Origin: Actinomycetospora soli
GTDB lineage: Bacteria; Actinomycetota; Actinomycetes; Mycobacteriales; Pseudonocardiaceae
Assembly (NCBI RefSeq): GCF_021026295.1
Contig: NZ_JAJNDA010000014.1
Span: forward strand, 62,001 to 126,000
Length of the DNA: 64,000 nucleotides
Direction: 5' to 3'
Shown piece by piece: positions 46,355 through 54,352 of this stretch. The position numbers and the translations under genes were made by a program. Numbering within the stretch: the first letter of the stretch is position 1; every line of letters starts with the position of its first letter. The notes below the pieces were generated by a model. That model searched no databases and was not told the origin of the DNA. It was given only the letters and a program-made list of their open reading frames with translations.

Positions 46355-46364
46355 GCCGCCCAGG

Positions 46365-46406
46365 TTAGCGCAATTCTGCGCTATGGTTGGCGCAGAAGTG
46401 AGCTAA
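46365..46406. promoter_or_regulatory. Two tandem NrtR operators (TTAGCGCA-N4-TGCGCTAA type)
   Basis: Site 1, 46365-46384: TTAGCGCA ATTC TGCGCTAT. Site 2, 46387-46406: TTGGCGCA GAAG TGAGCTAA. Both are 20 bp with 8-bp arms and a 4-nt spacer; their centres are 22 bp apart, about two helical turns, so dimers would bind the same face. They occupy the whole 64-bp gap between divergent nrtR and the glycohydrolase gene, leaving the ribosome-binding site GGGAGG beyond them. Confidence 0.75.
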
Positions 46407-46418
46407 TAGGGAGGCGAC

Positions 46419-47354
46419 ATGTCGCTGGAGCAGCACGTGGACCGGGTGATCGGCACGCTGCAGGGCGGGGCGATCGGCGACGCGCTCGGCGTGCCGTACG
46501 AGTACGGCTCGCGCCGCCTCGACGGCGAGCCGGCGATGGTGGGCGGCGGGCTCGGGCACTACGCGCCCGGGCAGTGGAGCGACGACACCGAGATGGCGGC
46601 GGTCATCGCACGGGTCGCCGCGACCAGGGCCGACCTGCGCACCGAGGAGGCCCTCGACGCGATCGCCGACGGCTTCGTCGACTGGTACCGCGGCGGGCCC
46701 GCCGACGTGGGCTCCCAGACGGCGACCGTGCTGAGCGCGCAGGAGCCGGGTCCCGGCTCGGCGGCGCGGCTGCGGGCGGCGGCGACGGCGGTGCACCGGC
46801 GGACGGGCCGCAGCGGGGGCAACGGGTCGCTGATGCGGACGGGGCCGGTCGCCCTCGCCCACCTCGGGGACCGCGACGCGATCACGACCGCGGCGCGCGC
46901 GGTCAGCGAGCTCACCCACCACGACCCGCAGGCCGGCGACGCCTGCGTCCTCTGGTGCCTCGCGATCGACCACGCGATCGCCACCGGCCGCGCCGACGCG
47001 CGGGTCGGCCTCTCCCACCTGCCCGACGACGAGGCGCGGCGCTGGGACGCGCTGCTCGACGCGGCCGAGGCGTCCGGGCCGGGCGCCTTCGCGGGCACCA
47101 ACGGCTGGGTGGTCGCGGCGCTGCAGGGGGCGTGGGCGGCGGTGGCCGGCGCGGCCGACGCCGAGGCCGGTCTGGTCGCGGCGGTGCGCGGCGGCGGGGA
47201 CACGGACACGGTCGCGGCGATCGCCGGGGCCCTGCTCGGGGCCGCGTCCGGGGCCTCCGCGTTCCGCGCGGAGTGGCGCGACCGGGTGCACGGCTGGCCC
47301 GGCCTGCGCGCCTCCGACCTCGCCGACCTGGCCACGGCGGCCACCCGGCCGTGA
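46419..47354 (+). CDS. ADP-ribosylglycohydrolase family protein
   Basis: A 311-aa DraG/ARH-fold enzyme: GTLQGGAIGDALGVPYEYGS, WSDDTEMA (metal ligands), GNGSLMRTGPVAL, LTHHDPQAGDACVLWC and RGGGDTDTVAAIAGALLGA (second metal motif). A di-magnesium enzyme cleaving ADP-ribose from proteins or small ADP-ribosides. ATG 46419 follows GGGAGG. Control by adjacent NrtR ties it to ADP-ribose/NAD levels. Confidence 0.93.
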   Translation: MSLEQHVDRVIGTLQGGAIGDALGVPYEYGSRRLDGEPAMVGGGLGHYAPGQWSDDTEMAAVIARVAATRADLRTEEALDAIADGFVDWYRGGPADVGSQTATVLSAQEPGPGSAARLRAAATAVHRRTGRSGGNGSLMRTGPVALAHLGDRDAITTAARAVSELTHHDPQAGDACVLWCLAIDHAIATGRADARVGLSHLPDDEARRWDALLDAAEASGPGAFAGTNGWVVAALQGAWAAVAGAADAEAGLVAAVRGGGDTDTVAAIAGALLGAASGASAFRAEWRDRVHGWPGLRASDLADLATAATRP

Positions 47355-47410
47355 CCAGGACCTCCCGACCGGCACCGACCTGACGTCGGGAACGCACCGA
47401 AGATGGGGAC

Positions 47411-48118
47411 GTGACCCTTCCTCGCCTCGAAGCCGCGTCCCCGCCCGGGGACGGCAGCGCCGGTGTCGTCCTCGTGCTGCACGGCGGACGTCCCGACGGG
47501 CACCAGGGCGCCGGCGGGTTCCTGCTCTCGCACGTGCGGATGGTGCCGTTCGGGCAGGCCGTCGCGAAGGCCGGCGCCCGACGCGGGGTGGCGACCGATC
47601 TGCTGCGGTACCGGGTGCGGGGCTGGAACGCGCCCGATCTCGACCCGGTGGTCGACGCCCGCTGGGCCCTCGACGAGCTCCGGCGTCGGCACTCCGACGA
47701 CGTGCGGGTCGTGCTGGTCGGGCACTCGATGGGCGCCCGGGCGGCGCTGCGGGTGGGGGACGACCCGAACGTCGTCGGGATCGCGGCCCTGGCGCCGTGG
47801 ATCGAGCGGAACGAGCCGTGGGAGCACCTGCGCGGACGGACGCTGCTCGTGGCGCACGGCGACCGGGAGCGGATGACCGACCCGCGTGCGTCGCTGTGGT
47901 TCGCCCGGCAGGTGTCGACGATCTCCGACCGGGTGGCCCGGTTCGACGTGCACGGCGACGGCCACGCCATGCTGCGCCGCGCGGGGGAGTGGCACCGGCT
48001 GACCGCCCGCTTCGCACTCGCGGCGCTTGGGCTCGAACCGTTCGAACCCGCCGTCGCGAACGCGATGGCGGTCGGTGCCCCCGAGGGGCTGTCCGTCCCG
48101 CTGACCGCCGGAGCCTGA
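47411..48118 (+). CDS. Alpha/beta-hydrolase (dienelactone-hydrolase-like)
   Basis: A 235-aa hydrolase: VVLVLHGGRPDGHQG (oxyanion), nucleophile in VVLVGHSMGARAALR, ALAPWIERNEP, LLVAHGDRERMTDP (acid) and VHGDGHAMLRR (histidine). Serine nucleophile, unlike the cysteine DLH at 16.4 kb. GTG start 47411. Ten bases before the FAD oxidoreductase gene, so probably in its operon. Substrate unknown; an ester or lipid role fits the neighbours. Confidence 0.82.
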   Translation: MTLPRLEAASPPGDGSAGVVLVLHGGRPDGHQGAGGFLLSHVRMVPFGQAVAKAGARRGVATDLLRYRVRGWNAPDLDPVVDARWALDELRRRHSDDVRVVLVGHSMGARAALRVGDDPNVVGIAALAPWIERNEPWEHLRGRTLLVAHGDRERMTDPRASLWFARQVSTISDRVARFDVHGDGHAMLRRAGEWHRLTARFALAALGLEPFEPAVANAMAVGAPEGLSVPLTAGA

Positions 48119-48128
48119 GGAGTCGCCC

Positions 48129-49373
48129 GTGTCCCGTGACCGTGTCGCCGTGATCGGGGCCGGGGTGTCCGGCCTGACGGCCGCCTACGTCCTGCAGCGG
48201 GCCCACGACGTCACGCTCTTCGAGGCCGAGTCCCGGCTCGGCGGGCACGCGCACACCCACGACCTGCCGACCGTCAGCGTCGACTCGGGCTTCATCGTCC
48301 ACAACCACGCGACCTACCCGAACCTCATCCGGCTGTTCGGCGAGCTCGGCGTCGCCACGCAGGACTCCGAGATGTCGATGAGCGTGCGCGACGAGTCGAC
48401 CGGGCTCGAGTACGCCGGGGCCCGCGGGGCGGCCGGACTGTTCGCCCAGAGGCGGAACCTCGCGAACCCGCGCCACCTCGCGATGCTCGCCGAGGTGCTG
48501 CGCTTCCATCGCGCCGCCCGCCGGGTGCTCGCGGGGCACACCGACCTGGACGACGAGGTCACGCTCGGCGAGTTCCTGCGCCGGCACCGCTTCTCGCGCT
48601 ACTTCGTGGACACGTTCGCGGTGCCGGTGGTGTCGGCGGTGTGGTCCTCGGGCGCGGAGCTGTCGATGCAGTACCCGGCGCGCTACCTGTTCGCCTTCCT
48701 GGCGAACCACGGGCTGCTCTCCGTGGGCGGCTCGCACCAATGGAAGACCGTGGTCGGCGGGTCGGCGCGCTACGTGGAGAAGGCCGCGAAGGGGCTGTCG
48801 GCGGTCGAGGTGTCGACGCCGGTGCGTGCCGTGGCGCGGGTCGGGGAGGGCTTCGAGGTCCGTGACGACGCGGACGTGGCCCACGCGTTCGACCGGGTCG
48901 TGATCGCCACGCACGCGCCGACCGCCCTGTCGATGCTGGCCGCGCCGACCGCGGACGAGACCGCCGTGCTGGGTGCCTTCGAGTACTCGGCCAACGAGAC
49001 GTGGCTGCACACCGACACCTCGATCCTCCCGACCGCCCCGGATGCGCGGGCGTCGTGGAACCTGCTGCGGGTGCCCGGCGACGACCGCGTGCTGGTCAGC
49101 TACGACATGACGCGCCTGATGCGGCTCGACACCCCCGAGACCTACGTCGTCACCCTCAACGCGACCGACCGGGTCGACCCGTCGACGGTGATCGCGCGGA
49201 TGGACTACGAGCACCCCGCCTACACGCCCGCGTCGGTGGCGGCGCAGAAGCGGCTGCCCGGGCTGAACGACGGCCGGATCGCCTTCGCCGGGGCCTACCA
49301 CGGCTGGGGCTTCCACGAGGACGGCTGTGCCTCGGGGGTGCGGGCCGCCGCCTCGCTCGGGGTGACGTGGTGA
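48129..49373 (+). CDS. FAD-dependent amine-oxidase-like oxidoreductase
   Basis: A 414-aa flavoprotein: GAGVSGLTAAYVLQRAHDVTLFEAESRLGGHAHTHDL (FAD-binding GxGxxG and GGHA), SGFIVHNHATYPNLIRLF, STPVRAVARV, RVVIATHAPTALSML and the C-terminal FAD loop FAGAYHGWGFHEDGCASGVRAA. This subfamily is the usual neighbour of DUF1365 and cyclopropane synthases and is linked in other bacteria to modified fatty acids. Stop overlaps the DUF1365 start (GTGA). Confidence 0.9.
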   Translation: MSRDRVAVIGAGVSGLTAAYVLQRAHDVTLFEAESRLGGHAHTHDLPTVSVDSGFIVHNHATYPNLIRLFGELGVATQDSEMSMSVRDESTGLEYAGARGAAGLFAQRRNLANPRHLAMLAEVLRFHRAARRVLAGHTDLDDEVTLGEFLRRHRFSRYFVDTFAVPVVSAVWSSGAELSMQYPARYLFAFLANHGLLSVGGSHQWKTVVGGSARYVEKAAKGLSAVEVSTPVRAVARVGEGFEVRDDADVAHAFDRVVIATHAPTALSMLAAPTADETAVLGAFEYSANETWLHTDTSILPTAPDARASWNLLRVPGDDRVLVSYDMTRLMRLDTPETYVVTLNATDRVDPSTVIARMDYEHPAYTPASVAAQKRLPGLNDGRIAFAGAYHGWGFHEDGCASGVRAAASLGVTW

Positions 49374-50104
49374 CGTCCCTCTACGACGTCCTGGTGGAGC
49401 ACCGGCGGTCGCAGACGCTGCAGGACGCCTTCACCCACCGCATGTACCTGTGGCTGGTCGACCTGGACGATCTGCCGTCGTACCCGGGCGTGTCCTTCCG
49501 AGGCGCCGACCACCTCGGCGACCCCGACCGCTCCATCCGCGAGAACCTCGACGCGTTCCTCGCCGCGCAGGGCCGCGAGCGCCCGGCGCGGGTGCTGATG
49601 CTCGCCCACCCGCGGACGTTCGGGTACGTGTTCAACCCGATCTCGTTGTACTGGGCGTACGCGGCGACGGGGGAGCTGTCCGCGGTCGTCGCCGAGGTCC
49701 ACAACACCTACGGCGGCCGGCACCACTACCTGCTCGACGTGGACGGGGCCGGCCGCGCGCGGGTGGACAAGGACTTCTACGTCTCGCCGTTCTTCCCGGT
49801 CGACGGGGAGTACCGGATGAAGGTGCCGGAGCCGGGCGGGACGCTGGCGGCCACCGTGGTGCTGCGGCGGTCGGCGCCCGAGGGCGGGCTCGCGACGGCG
49901 TTCGTCGCGACGATGCGGGGGACCCGCCGTCCGGCCACCCGCCGGGCGGTGCTCCGCGCCGTGCTGCGGCACCCGTTCGTCACGCACCGGGTCTCGCTCG
50001 CCATCCGTCGTCGCGGGATCGCGCTGTACCTGCGCGGGCTGCCCGTCGTGACCCGCACGGCCGCGGACGTCGACCGCGGGCTGGGTCAGCTCGAGCGGGT
50101 CTGA
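49370..50104 (+). CDS. DUF1365 domain-containing protein
   Basis: A 244-aa protein: LVEHRRSQTLQDAFTHRMYLWLVDLDDLP, MLAHPRTFGYVFNPISLYWAYA, AEVHNTYGGRHHYLL and KDFYVSPFFPVDGEYRM, the complete DUF1365 signature. Function not established; nearly always beside the FAD amine oxidase and a CFA-type methyltransferase. GTG 49370 is coupled to the oxidase gene. The CFA synthase itself lies at 42-43 kb. Confidence 0.92.
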   Translation: MTSLYDVLVEHRRSQTLQDAFTHRMYLWLVDLDDLPSYPGVSFRGADHLGDPDRSIRENLDAFLAAQGRERPARVLMLAHPRTFGYVFNPISLYWAYAATGELSAVVAEVHNTYGGRHHYLLDVDGAGRARVDKDFYVSPFFPVDGEYRMKVPEPGGTLAATVVLRRSAPEGGLATAFVATMRGTRRPATRRAVLRAVLRHPFVTHRVSLAIRRRGIALYLRGLPVVTRTAADVDRGLGQLERV

Positions 50105-50128
50105 ACCCTTCCCGACGGCGGGTGGTGC

Positions 50129-50194
50129 GCGTCGCGCACACAGTCGTGCCGGTGGCCACGCTGGTCCCGGGGAGACTTGGGCGTCGCGCACACA
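50129..50194 (+). repeat. Direct repeat GCGTCGCGCACACA in intergenic gap
   Basis: Two identical 14-mers at 50129-50142 and 50181-50194, 52 bp apart, in the 318-bp gap 50105-50422 downstream of DUF1365. No open frame in the gap has a plausible start and family. The rest of the gap carries only the palindrome at 50273-50291. Confidence 0.6.
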
Positions 50195-50272
50195 CACCGG
50201 GATGCGGGGCGGCGTGCCGACGATCGATCGTGGTGCGGGACGTGGCGGCGGCGATGTCAGCCGTGTGCCACC

Positions 50273-50291
50273 GCTGACGTCGGACGTCAGC
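50273..50291. promoter_or_regulatory. Perfect palindrome GCTGACGTC-G-GACGTCAGC
   Basis: A 19-bp sequence with perfect 9-bp arms and one central base, 132 bp upstream of the GNAT start. A third related half (GATGTCAGC) occurs at 50253-50261. The symmetry suits a dimeric regulator; no regulator gene adjoins. Confidence 0.5.
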
Positions 50292-50422
50292 AGGTCGCCA
50301 CACCGCTGGCTCCCGCCGACCGCGCGTGGCCGCCCCCGCTCCCGGCGGCGCGGGGACCACGGGCCCCGCCCGGCACGACCCGACGGTGTCCGCGACCCGA
50401 CGGCGGGCGCACACTGCGGGAC

Positions 50423-50950
50423 GTGACCAGTGCCCCGCTCACGATCCGTCCCGCCGTCGCCGAGGACGTCGACGCCCTGCTCGACCTCGTCCACGCCGCC
50501 TACCGGGGGGTGGGCGGACAGGTCGGCTGGACCACCGAGGCCGAGCTGATCGACGGCCCGCGCACCACCCGCGACCTGCTCGCCGCCGACGTCGCCGACC
50601 CGTCGATCCACCTCATGATCGCCGGGGACCACGACGGGTGCTGCGCCGTGACCCACCGTGCCGGCGAGGAGACCGCCGTGTTCGGGATGTTCGCGGTGCG
50701 CCCGGGGATGCAGGGGAGCGGGCTGGGCAAGGCCCTGCAGGCGGCGGCCGAGCAGTACGCGCGCACCGCGGGGGCCACGACGATGGAGCTGCACGTCATC
50801 GACCGGCGCTCCGACCTCATCGCCTGGTACGAGCGGCGCGGGTACGTGCGCACGGAGGAGACCAAGCCGTTCCCGTACGGCGAGCCCGGCGTCGGCTTCC
50901 CGCGCGGCGACGACTTCCGGTTCGCCGTGCTGCGCAAGCCCCTAGGCTGA
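50423..50950 (+). CDS. GNAT family N-acetyltransferase
   Basis: A 175-aa acetyltransferase: PAVAEDVDALLDLVHAAYRG, VFGMFAVRPGMQGSGLGKALQAAAEQYA (acetyl-CoA loop GSGLGK) and MELHVIDRRSDLIAWYERRGYVRTEETKPFP. The ending GFPRGDDFRFAVLRKPL is common in actinobacterial GNATs. GTG 50423. Six bp upstream of the HhH-GPD gene, same strand. Substrate unknown. Confidence 0.87.
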   Translation: MTSAPLTIRPAVAEDVDALLDLVHAAYRGVGGQVGWTTEAELIDGPRTTRDLLAADVADPSIHLMIAGDHDGCCAVTHRAGEETAVFGMFAVRPGMQGSGLGKALQAAAEQYARTAGATTMELHVIDRRSDLIAWYERRGYVRTEETKPFPYGEPGVGFPRGDDFRFAVLRKPLG

Positions 50951-50955
50951 GCGCC

Positions 50956-51543
50956 GTGGCACCGCAGCTGACCCTCGCCCAGGACCCGGAGGCCGACGAG
51001 GTCCTCTCGCAGAACCCGCTCGCGCTGCTCATCGGGATGGTGCTCGACCAGCAGTTCCCGATGGAACGCGCGTTCGCCGGACCGGCGCTGCTGACCGACC
51101 GGATCGGCGAGATCACCGCCGAGAAGATCGCGGACTACGACCACGACGCGCTCGTCGCGGCGTTCACCGGCCCGCCCGCGCTGCACCGGTACCCGAGGTC
51201 GATGGCCGAGCGGGTCCAGGCGGTGTGCCGGGCCATCGTCGAGGACTACGGCGGCGACGTCACCCGGATCTGGACCGAGGCCGCCGACGGGCGCGACGTC
51301 TTCCGACGCCTCAACGCCCTCCCCGGCTGGGGGAAGATGAAGGCGCAGATCTTCACGGCGCTGCTCGGCAAGCAGCTCGGGCTCGACGCCGAGGGCTGGC
51401 GCGAGGCGGCCGGGAGCTACGGCGACGAGGGCTCGCGGCGCTCGATCGCCGACGTCGTCGACCAGACCACGCTCGCCGAGGTGCGCGACTTCAAGCAGGC
51501 CCAGAAGAAGGCCGCCAAGGAGAAGGCCGCCGCGCAGGACTGA
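50956..51543 (+). CDS. HhH-GPD-type base-excision DNA repair protein
   Basis: A 195-aa protein of the actinobacterial uncharacterised HhH-GPD family: LLIGMVLDQQFPMERAFAGP, helix-hairpin-helix-like NALPGWGKMKAQIFTALLGKQLGL, and C-terminal lysine-rich QAQKKAAKEKAAAQD. The helical core is related to endonuclease III/AlkA folds; glycosylase activity is inferred, and no Fe-S cysteines are present. GTG 50956. Its stop is 6 bp before the TetR operator of the next locus. Confidence 0.85.
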   Translation: MAPQLTLAQDPEADEVLSQNPLALLIGMVLDQQFPMERAFAGPALLTDRIGEITAEKIADYDHDALVAAFTGPPALHRYPRSMAERVQAVCRAIVEDYGGDVTRIWTEAADGRDVFRRLNALPGWGKMKAQIFTALLGKQLGLDAEGWREAAGSYGDEGSRRSIADVVDQTTLAEVRDFKQAQKKAAKEKAAAQD

Positions 51544-51549
51544 GCACAA

Positions 51550-51571
51550 GTTGACACCAAGTCGTGTCAAC
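51550..51571. promoter_or_regulatory. Putative TetR operator GTTGACAC-N6-GTGTCAAC
   Basis: Perfect 8-bp inverted arms around CAAGTC, 7 bp upstream of the small ORF at 51579. The same layout (TTGACAC-N6-GTGTC) occurs at 54281-54298 upstream of the TetR gene, so one repressor likely controls both promoters. Confidence 0.75.
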
Positions 51572-51578
51572 TACGAGC

Positions 51579-51728
51579 ATGCCCGTCGTGGCGTGCTGCG
51601 TGGCTCTGGGTCTGGTGGTCGCGGTCGTCCGTGACGTCCTGCATCGGCTGGTCCCGGGCACGGCGCCCGTGCAGGTCGGCTTCGCCCCGCCGGCCCGGCG
51701 TCCGGCGCCGTCCGAGGGGGCCCGATGA
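51579..51728 (+). CDS. Small membrane protein (49 aa)
   Basis: ATG 51579 opens a 50-codon frame: a hydrophobic N-terminal half (MPVVACCVALGLVVAVV) likely spanning the membrane, then a basic/proline tail ending PSEGAR. Its TGA overlaps the ATG of the LDI-like gene (ATGA at 51725-51728), which indicates coupling. It sits right after the operator. Two adjacent cysteines (C6, C7) are in the hydrophobic part. Family not recognised. Confidence 0.6.
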   Translation: MPVVACCVALGLVVAVVRDVLHRLVPGTAPVQVGFAPPARRPAPSEGAR

Positions 51729-53641
51729 GCACCGCGACCGGCCGCACCACGACGGTCCTGCTGCCCGAGGTCCCCGCGTTCGCGCCCGTCACCGCCCGCC
51801 GGATGCGCCGCGCGCTCGCCGTGTACGGCGTGGTCTGGCTCGTCGGGTCTCTGCCGGGCTGGGTCGGCGCCGGGCCGGTCGTGACGACGCTCGGGCTGGG
51901 GCTCGTCGTGCCCGGTGGCGGGTTCGTGGCGACCGGCTCGCCGGTGCTCGCCGCGGTCGCGGCGGCGGCGTTCGTGGTGTCGCTGCTGGTCTGGTGGTAC
52001 GCGGGCCCGGTCGTCCTGCCGCCGCTGGTCTGGCTCCTGGCGGCGGGTGTCGCGCCGCTCGCGTCCGCGGGCGGCGTCGAGCCGTGGGCGCCGGTCGCGG
52101 TCCCGGCGGCGGTCGTCGTCGCGCCGGCGCTCGCCTTCGTCGTCCACCGGGTGCGGCACGCCGGGCAGCGCCGCCGTGGGCGGGCGATCAACGCCGAGCT
52201 CGCGCGCGTCCGGTTCGCGGTCGGGGGCCCTCCGGACCTCACGAGCGCGCTCCCCGTCGCCGAGAGCTCCCCGGAGGACCTCGCGCACCTGCGGTACTCC
52301 CTCGACGTCGCCCTCCAGCCGGTCGACGGCTTCGACGGGCTCGTGGTGCTCGAGCAGTACCGCGAGGGCGCGCTGCGCTACCAGCTGACGGCGCTCGGCG
52401 ACGGCATCGCGATGTCGCAGTACACCCGCACCCCGGCGTTCTCCGGCTACGTCGCCGAGGCCCAGCGCAACGCGATCGAGAAGATGCTGCTGCGCAGGGT
52501 CTGGGGCTACTGGCGCACCGAGAACCTGTGGGGCAACCTCTCGACGAACCGCGACCCGTTCGACACCGACGAGAACATCATGCTCACCGGGTGGCACGGG
52601 ACGATGGTGGGCCTCTACGAGCTGCTCAACGACGACCGCTACTCGCGGCCGGGCGCCCTGACCTACCGCTGGTCCGACGACGAGGCCTACGCGCACGACT
52701 TCCCCGCGCTCGCCCGTCAGCTGCACGGCGGGATGTCCCGCTCGGACTACGCCCTGATCCCGTGCGAGCCGAACTGGATCTACACGGTCTGCAACGCCTT
52801 CGGGATCACCGCGCTGCTCGCGCACGACCGGGCGCGCGGCACGGCGTTGTTCGAGGACGTCCGGGACCGGCTGCACCACGCCTACGAGCACGAGTTCCTG
52901 CGCCCGGACGGGCGGATCGTCGGCGTCCGGGCCCGGCACCTCGGCCTGTCGTGGAACTTCTGGGCGGGCGCGGCCGTCGCGCTCAACACCACCTACTGGC
53001 TCCACCCCGCGTTCCCCGACCTGGCCCAGCGCACCTGGTGGCTGCTGCGCCGCACCGGGCTCGCGCTGCGGGACGGACGACCGCAGCTGCCGCCCCGCCT
53101 GGTCAACCGCCTCGACCCGGGCTACTACACGCTGGGCCGGGACACGTTCGGCCAGGTCGCGATCACGATGGCCGCGCGGGAGATCGGTGACGAGGAGATG
53201 GCGGACGCGGCCGCGACGCTGCTCGCCGAGCGGGAGGGCGTCGAGGAGAGCCACGGCGCCCGGCGGATCGCGGGCGTCTCCCCGATGGTGAACTTCTACG
53301 CCGTCCTCGGACGCTTCGGGCGTCCGCACGGGCTGCGGGACCTGGTCGGCCACGGCGCGGTCCCGGCGGCCTGGCGGACCGGACCACGCCTGGCCGGGGC
53401 GGCGTATCCCGAGGTCCTCGTGGCCCGGGCGCTCACCGACGGCGACGCGCTCGACCTGGTGCTGCGGCCGGGCGCCGGACCCGTGCGCACCACGCTCGCC
53501 GTCGACCGGCTCGTGCCCGGCCGGTGCTACGCCGTCTCCGGGGCGGCCGCGGGGGAGGTCGTCGCGGACGACGCGGGCCGCGCACACGTCGAGGTCGATC
53601 TCGGTGACCGGCGCGAGGTGCGCCTCCACCCGCGGGCGTGA
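51725..53641 (+). CDS. Membrane protein with linalool dehydratase/isomerase (LDI)-like domain
   Basis: A 638-aa protein: four or five hydrophobic spans at about 30-140, then an alpha/alpha-barrel catalytic-type domain. RRVWGYWRTENLWGN, DENIMLTGWHGTMVGLYELLNDDRYS and IPCEPNWIYTVCNAFG align by eye with linalool dehydratase/isomerase (LinD) of Castellaniella; C347 and C356 keep the nine-residue spacing of the LinD active-site cysteine pair, while the LinD histidine region is shifted by one (H291). LinD is soluble/periplasmic without the membrane part. Likely hydrates, dehydrates or isomerises an isoprenoid, but activity is inference. Operon of the small ORF; TetR gene follows convergently. Confidence 0.75.
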   Translation: MSTATGRTTTVLLPEVPAFAPVTARRMRRALAVYGVVWLVGSLPGWVGAGPVVTTLGLGLVVPGGGFVATGSPVLAAVAAAAFVVSLLVWWYAGPVVLPPLVWLLAAGVAPLASAGGVEPWAPVAVPAAVVVAPALAFVVHRVRHAGQRRRGRAINAELARVRFAVGGPPDLTSALPVAESSPEDLAHLRYSLDVALQPVDGFDGLVVLEQYREGALRYQLTALGDGIAMSQYTRTPAFSGYVAEAQRNAIEKMLLRRVWGYWRTENLWGNLSTNRDPFDTDENIMLTGWHGTMVGLYELLNDDRYSRPGALTYRWSDDEAYAHDFPALARQLHGGMSRSDYALIPCEPNWIYTVCNAFGITALLAHDRARGTALFEDVRDRLHHAYEHEFLRPDGRIVGVRARHLGLSWNFWAGAAVALNTTYWLHPAFPDLAQRTWWLLRRTGLALRDGRPQLPPRLVNRLDPGYYTLGRDTFGQVAITMAAREIGDEEMADAAATLLAEREGVEESHGARRIAGVSPMVNFYAVLGRFGRPHGLRDLVGHGAVPAAWRTGPRLAGAAYPEVLVARALTDGDALDLVLRPGAGPVRTTLAVDRLVPGRCYAVSGAAAGEVVADDAGRAHVEVDLGDRREVRLHPRA

Positions 53642-53648
53642 GGTCCGG

Positions 53649-54269
53649 TCAGCGTCGCGGACGCAGCGGCGCGCAGGCCGCGATGCCGACGGCCGCGAGG
53701 TGGGACACGAGGGCCTCGTCGGCGATCGGCAGGTCGTGCAGCGCCCGCCGGTCGACCACCTCGGTCACCCCGGCCACGAGCGTCAGCAGGGTGACGGCGG
53801 GGTCCTGCCCGCTGGCCGGATCGGCCGCGAGCTCGCCGGACAGGGCGGCCACGAACTCGTCGATCACCCCGTGCCGCCGCGACCGCAGCGTCGCGTGGGC
53901 GGGCGCCTCGGCCCACAGACGCGCCCAGCCGCGGTCCGCCGCGAGGGCGGTGAGCACGGACCGCACGACGACGCGGATGCGGTCCTCGAGCTCCGGCGGC
54001 GCGTCGGCGAGGGCGGTCCGCAGTGCGGTGCGCAGTGCGGCCGTGGCGTCGTCGAACACCGCGACGAGCAGGGCGTCGAGCCCGGAGAAGCTCTCGTAGA
54101 AGTAGCGCTTGGTCAGCTCCGCCCGGGTGCACACGCCGTCGACCGACAGGCCCGTCGAGCCCTGCTCGGCGATCAGCCCCCGCGTCGCGTCCAGGAGCCG
54201 CGTCCGGCGCGCGGCCGTGCGTTCGGCCGCGCTCACCCCGCGATGCGGTCGTGTCACACCCGGTGCCAT
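53649..54269 (-). CDS. TetR family transcriptional regulator of the LDI/MpaB locus
   Basis: A 206-aa repressor: TRLLDATRGLIAEQGSTGLSVDGVCTRAELTKRYFYESFSG (TetR HTH), VRSVLTALAADRGWARLWAEAPAHA and a helical C-terminus. Start taken at ATG 54269 (MAPGVTRPHRG); a GTG at 54287 lies inside the operator, and GTG 54236 is a further alternative. It lies between the two genes it probably controls and beside one of the two matching operators. Confidence 0.85.
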   Translation of the reverse strand: MAPGVTRPHRGVSAAERTAARRTRLLDATRGLIAEQGSTGLSVDGVCTRAELTKRYFYESFSGLDALLVAVFDDATAALRTALRTALADAPPELEDRIRVVVRSVLTALAADRGWARLWAEAPAHATLRSRRHGVIDEFVAALSGELAADPASGQDPAVTLLTLVAGVTEVVDRRALHDLPIADEALVSHLAAVGIAACAPLRPRR

Positions 54270-54280
54270 CGGGAGCCATC

Positions 54281-54298
54281 TTGACACGGCTCCGTGTC
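54281..54298. promoter_or_regulatory. Putative TetR operator TTGACAC-N6-GTGTC
   Basis: TTGACAC GGCTCC GTGTC at 54281-54298, also readable as GACACGG-CT-CCGTGTC with perfect 7-bp arms. Same half-site and spacing as 51550-51571. A further half-site TGACACG lies at 54318. It sits between the divergent TetR and MpaB-type genes. Confidence 0.75.
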
Positions 54299-54352
54299 CG
54301 GAGCAGGGTGCAAAGCTGACACGAAACCGTTCCTACTTTGTGCGGAGGCGGC

